8,177 nt of DNA. Source: Rickettsia endosymbiont of Bryobia graminum. Lineage in GTDB: Bacteria > Pseudomonadota > Alphaproteobacteria > Rickettsiales > Rickettsiaceae. Below are positions 6,732-8,177 of the stretch, in pieces. The translations under genes and the position numbers were made by a program. The notes under the pieces were generated by a model, which saw only the letters and a program-made list of their open reading frames with translations, did not search any database and was not told where the DNA came from. The stretch is from NCBI GenBank assembly GCA_020881085.1, contig JAJIYR010000153.1, positions 1 through 8,177 of the forward strand, in the 5' to 3' direction. How positions within the stretch are numbered: the stretch's first letter is position 1; the number at the start of each line of letters is the position of its first letter.

Positions 6732-7055
6732 ATGGTAAATTTTAATCAATTTTTGAAACAAGCACAATCTATGCAGAAAAAAATGCAAGAAATGCAGGAT
6801 CAGATGGCAAATAGTGAATATTTAGGAAAAGCTGGTGGTGGGCTTGTTAATATTACTGTGACAGGAAAGGGGGAGGCTCGTAAGATTTCTATAGATTCAT
6901 CTTTATTACAAGAAACTGAAAAAGAAATGTTAGAAGATTTAATAGTTGCTGCTTTTAATGATGCTAAAGCCAAAGTTGATTCGGATTCTCAGAATTCTAT
7001 GTCTAGTGCTTTTGGCGGTATGGGTTTACCGCCAGGATTAAAAATGCCATTTTAA
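6732..7055 (+). CDS. ybaB: YbaB/EbfC-family nucleoid-associated DNA-binding protein
   Basis: 107-residue protein of the YbaB/EbfC family, small dimeric DNA-binding proteins usually encoded directly after dnaX. The N-terminal helix (about 4-28) is rich in Gln, Met and Lys and fits the tweezer-like arm of the family. The central strand region GGGLVNITVTGKGEARKISI (36-55) is the family core, followed by a helix (DLIVAAFNDAKAKVDSDSQN). The C-terminus is glycine- and methionine-rich (SAFGGMGLPPGLKMPF), also usual for the family. The start ATG has AAAGGA ten bases upstream, overlapping the dnaX stop region, so the two genes are probably cotranscribed and the transcript ends at the hairpin near 7103-7146. 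In many bacteria recR follows; here it does not. The exact cellular role of the family is not settled. Confidence 0.94.
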   Translation: MVNFNQFLKQAQSMQKKMQEMQDQMANSEYLGKAGGGLVNITVTGKGEARKISIDSSLLQETEKEMLEDLIVAAFNDAKAKVDSDSQNSMSSAFGGMGLPPGLKMPF

Positions 7056-7102
7056 TAAAGTTAGTTGGGTAAGGAGTTAAAATACTTATACAATTTAAAT
7101 AA

Positions 7103-7146
7103 ATATAGGTAGGAGAATTTTTTTAAGTTCCTATCTATATTTTTTT
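7103..7146 (+). terminator. Rho-independent terminator of the dnaX-ybaB transcript
   Basis: atataggtagga (7103-7114) pairs with tcctatctatat (7129-7140) over 12 bp with one G-U. The loop is 14 bases, and TTTTTT (7141-7146) follows at once. It lies 48 bp after the YbaB stop codon in the same direction, so it most likely ends that operon. Confidence 0.85.
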
Positions 7147-7221
7147 GAAAAACTATCCTAAACTTAAATATTGTTTTAGCAGATTCTTTAGTCATATCCT
7201 CTGAAATGGATAAGGCAGCTC

Positions 7222-7253
7222 TATTTCTATAAAAAGGTATTTTTATAGAAATA
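7222..7253. repeat. Perfect 14-bp stem hairpin
   Basis: tatttctataaaaa (7222-7235) is fully complementary to tttttatagaaata (7240-7253), with a four-base loop ggta. The next inverted repeat starts immediately at 7252. No T-run follows, so it is not a typical terminator. Confidence 0.75.
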
Positions 7254-7314
7254 ACGGTATGTAGTAATTTACTAAACTCTTTTTTCTGTTCTAATGCATA
7301 ACTATATACCGTTA
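7252..7314. repeat. Spaced inverted repeat with 13-bp arms
   Basis: taacggtatgtag (7252-7264) pairs with ctatataccgtta (7302-7314), with twelve Watson-Crick pairs and one G-U, around a 37-base spacer. Its left arm abuts the hairpin at 7222-7253, so 7222-7314 could fold as two adjacent stems, as small palindromic mobile elements do. Confidence 0.6.
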
Positions 7315-7332
7315 AATCCTATTTTATTCTAT

Positions 7333-7407
7333 ATATCAAGGAAAATGTATTATTTCCTCGTTTTCACACTGCCCCTTCTGAGCATCCTTATAGCACCTCC
7401 TTGATAT
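7333..7407. repeat. 10-bp inverted repeat enclosing a 55-base segment
   Basis: atatcaagga (7333-7342) and tccttgatat (7398-7407) are exact inverse complements. The enclosed segment is less AT-rich than its surroundings. Read on the minus strand it contains an AAGGAGG box, an ATG (7385-7383) with an 11-codon frame, and the sequence ggggcagtgtgaaaacgagg (7375-7356), which resembles the end of a transposable element. None of these is confirmed. Confidence 0.4.
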
Positions 7408-7603
7408 TCATAAAATATGGGCATATATTAGCACTAAATGAGGCAAAGCTAAAAAATTGTTGCTTTTATAATTTGATCCATTTAAGTTATTATAATAGAT
7501 AATACTAAAGCAGGAATGATAATCTTTAATAAGTATACTACTAGTAAATATGCTCTATATATTTTAGTAGTAGAAAGATATATATTTTAAATCTCTTTTG
7601 GGT

Positions 7604-7631
7604 ATATTCCCCGCCGCTTGCGGCGTAATAT
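7604..7631. repeat. GC hairpin upstream of tnpA remnant, probable IS200 left-end structure
   Basis: cgccgc (7612-7617) pairs with gcggcg (7620-7625) across a two-base loop. Beyond an internal loop, atatt (7604-7608) pairs with aatat (7627-7631). The hairpin lies seven bases before the tnpA start, where IS200 elements carry a left-end hairpin that also damps transposase translation. It shares gcttgcggcg with the hairpin at 4209-4233. Confidence 0.5.
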
Positions 7632-7637
7632 GGAAGA

Positions 7638-8025
7638 ATGAGCAAATATATATACACAAAAGTCATAATGTTACGGTACTGCTGTATCACATGGTATTTC
7701 CAGCAAAATATCGCCAAGCAGTGTTTGACGTATCAGTTGATCAAGTATTATGAGAAGTATGTTTAGAGATAGAAAAGAGATATCAAATAAAATTTTTAGA
7801 AATAGGGGTTGATGAAGATCATGTCCATTTTTAGTACAATCTGTACCAACCTATAGCGTAACAAAAATAGTAACAACAATTAAAAGTGTTACAGCTCGTC
7901 AAATATTTAGACAGTGTCCACAGGTAAAGAAACAATTATGGGGTGGAGAATTTTGGACTGATGGATATCTTACGCGTATGGTAGGAAAGCATGGAAATGG
8001 GAATATGATAGGAAAAGACAGATAA
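7638..8025 (+). pseudogene. tnpA: IS200-family TnpA (Y1 HUH transposase), degraded
   Basis: Single-strand transposase of the IS200/IS605 superfamily, inactivated. ATG at 7638 starts MSKYIYTK. The frame then shifts near 7655-7661 and resumes as SHNVTVLLYHMVFPAKYRQA. It meets TGA at 7751-7753, continues EVCLEIEKRYQIKFLEIG and on to DEDHVHF, which carries the HUH metal-binding motif (HVH, 7820-7828). It shifts again by a missing T near 7828-7831 and continues LVQSVPTYSVTKIVTTIKSV, then QVKKQLWGGEFWTDGY, to KHGNGNMIGKDR and TAA at 8023-8025. After GK the expected tyrosine-bearing helix (Y..NQ..EYKKLHEDHQ) is missing, so the nucleophile is lost. At least two frameshifts, one nonsense codon and a replaced C-terminus make this a pseudogene. 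The ribosome site is a short GGAAG just before the ATG. Confidence 0.85.
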
Positions 8026-8177
8026 ATGTTGAGTAAGAAATACAATTACTAACCTAATTACTAATGAAAACCAATTGTTTTTCATTATTATTCTTTTTTA
8101 TAAACCCCCCATAAAATTGTTTGCGGTAACCAGCGAGTGTTATTTTGAGAACGAAACTGACAATGATGATTATGTCA
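8026..8177. other. Unassigned right edge with open frames on both strands
   Basis: From about 8100 the sequence is richer in G+C than its surroundings, and frames run off the window on both strands. On the plus strand one frame is open from about 8035 to the edge and includes IKLFAVTSECYFENETDN, but it lacks an ATG. On the minus strand a frame ending at TAG 8056-8054 includes FVLKITLAGYRKQFYGGF, and another ending at TAA 8090-8088 includes NNTRWLPQTILWGVYKKE. They cannot all be coding, and I recognise none of them. Confidence 0.3.
8063..8098 (+). terminator. Possible weak intrinsic terminator
   Basis: aatgaaaa (8063-8070) pairs with ttttcatt (8079-8086) over 8 bp, followed after a few bases by a T-rich run (8091-8098). 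The stem is AT-rich and the run is offset, so it is weak. It lies about 40 bp after the degraded tnpA. Confidence 0.3.

Larger units (their letters stand above)
7061..7318 (-). pseudogene. Start-less open frame, possible decayed gene remnant
   Basis: On the minus strand a frame stays open for 85 codons, between a TAG at 7321-7319 and a TAA at 7063-7061, in very AT-rich sequence where stops should be frequent. It contains KKEFSKLLHTVISIKIPFYR, then NRAALSISEDMTKESAKTIF. There is no ATG or GTG at its beginning; the only ATG is internal, at codon 42. The last third runs through the dnaX-ybaB terminator and is probably not coding. The IKIPFY part is encoded by a long hairpin (7222-7253), reminiscent of palindromic elements found inside rickettsial genes. 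I do not recognise a family. A chance open frame remains possible. Confidence 0.25.
7147..7637. other. Gene-free AT-rich stretch with inverted repeats
   Basis: There is no intact gene between the terminator and the tnpA remnant. The stretch holds a minus-strand open frame without a start codon (7061-7318), a 14-bp stem hairpin (7222-7253), a 13-bp spaced inverted repeat (7252-7264 with 7302-7314), a 10-bp inverted repeat (7333-7342 with 7398-7407), an 8-bp inverted repeat (tactacta 7536-7543 with tagtagta 7565-7572) and the GC hairpin at 7604-7631. It looks like decayed accessory sequence. Confidence 0.6.

Noticed and set aside
1..8177. CRISPR array, tRNA or rRNA genes
   Set aside because: No regularly spaced repeats, no tRNA cloverleaf with a GTTCRA arm and no rRNA signature were seen; the only RNA gene supported is the SRP RNA.

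Overview
This is an AT-rich stretch (about 30 percent G+C by eye) of what looks like an obligate intracellular alphaproteobacterium of the order Rickettsiales, most likely family Rickettsiaceae or a close relative. The reasons are the low G+C, the close resemblance of the SSB (tail ending LDDEIPF) and UvrA to rickettsial proteins as I remember them, the long decaying intergenic regions, and transposase debris of IS5, IS481 and IS200 type. No database search was run, so the genus is left open.

Layout. Bases 3-128 are the last 41 codons of an IS5-family transposase entering from the left. ssb (279-725, minus) and uvrA (834-3704, plus) are divergently transcribed across a 108-bp spacer. That spacer holds a perfect 20-bp palindrome lying across both candidate promoters. 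Bases 3705-4336 contain no intact gene. They hold hairpins, a stop-interrupted 49-codon minus-strand frame, and an IS481-like N-terminus joined directly to an IS200-like TnpA C-terminus, followed by a GC hairpin. Next come lolA (4337-4999), the small SRP RNA gene ffs (5020-5106), dnaX (5206-6717) and the YbaB/EbfC-family gene (6732-7055), which is closed by a strong intrinsic terminator (7103-7146). Bases 7147-8177 are decaying: a minus-strand open frame without a start, several inverted repeats, an IS200-type tnpA with frameshifts and a stop codon, and an unassigned right edge.

Function. The intact genes are housekeeping. SSB and UvrA act in DNA replication and nucleotide excision repair, DnaX is the clamp-loader ATPase, and the YbaB-family protein binds DNA. 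LolA carries lipoproteins across the periplasm, and 4.5S RNA with Ffh targets proteins to the inner membrane. The usual dnaX-ybaB-recR order is cut short, because no recR follows.

I found no convincing new defence, CRISPR, toxin or metabolic system. The points most worth a second look are the shared palindrome between ssb and uvrA, the IS481/IS200 junction at a short microhomology, the two non-overlapping halves of the IS200 active site left in separate remnants, and the hairpin-rich open frames in the gene-free regions.
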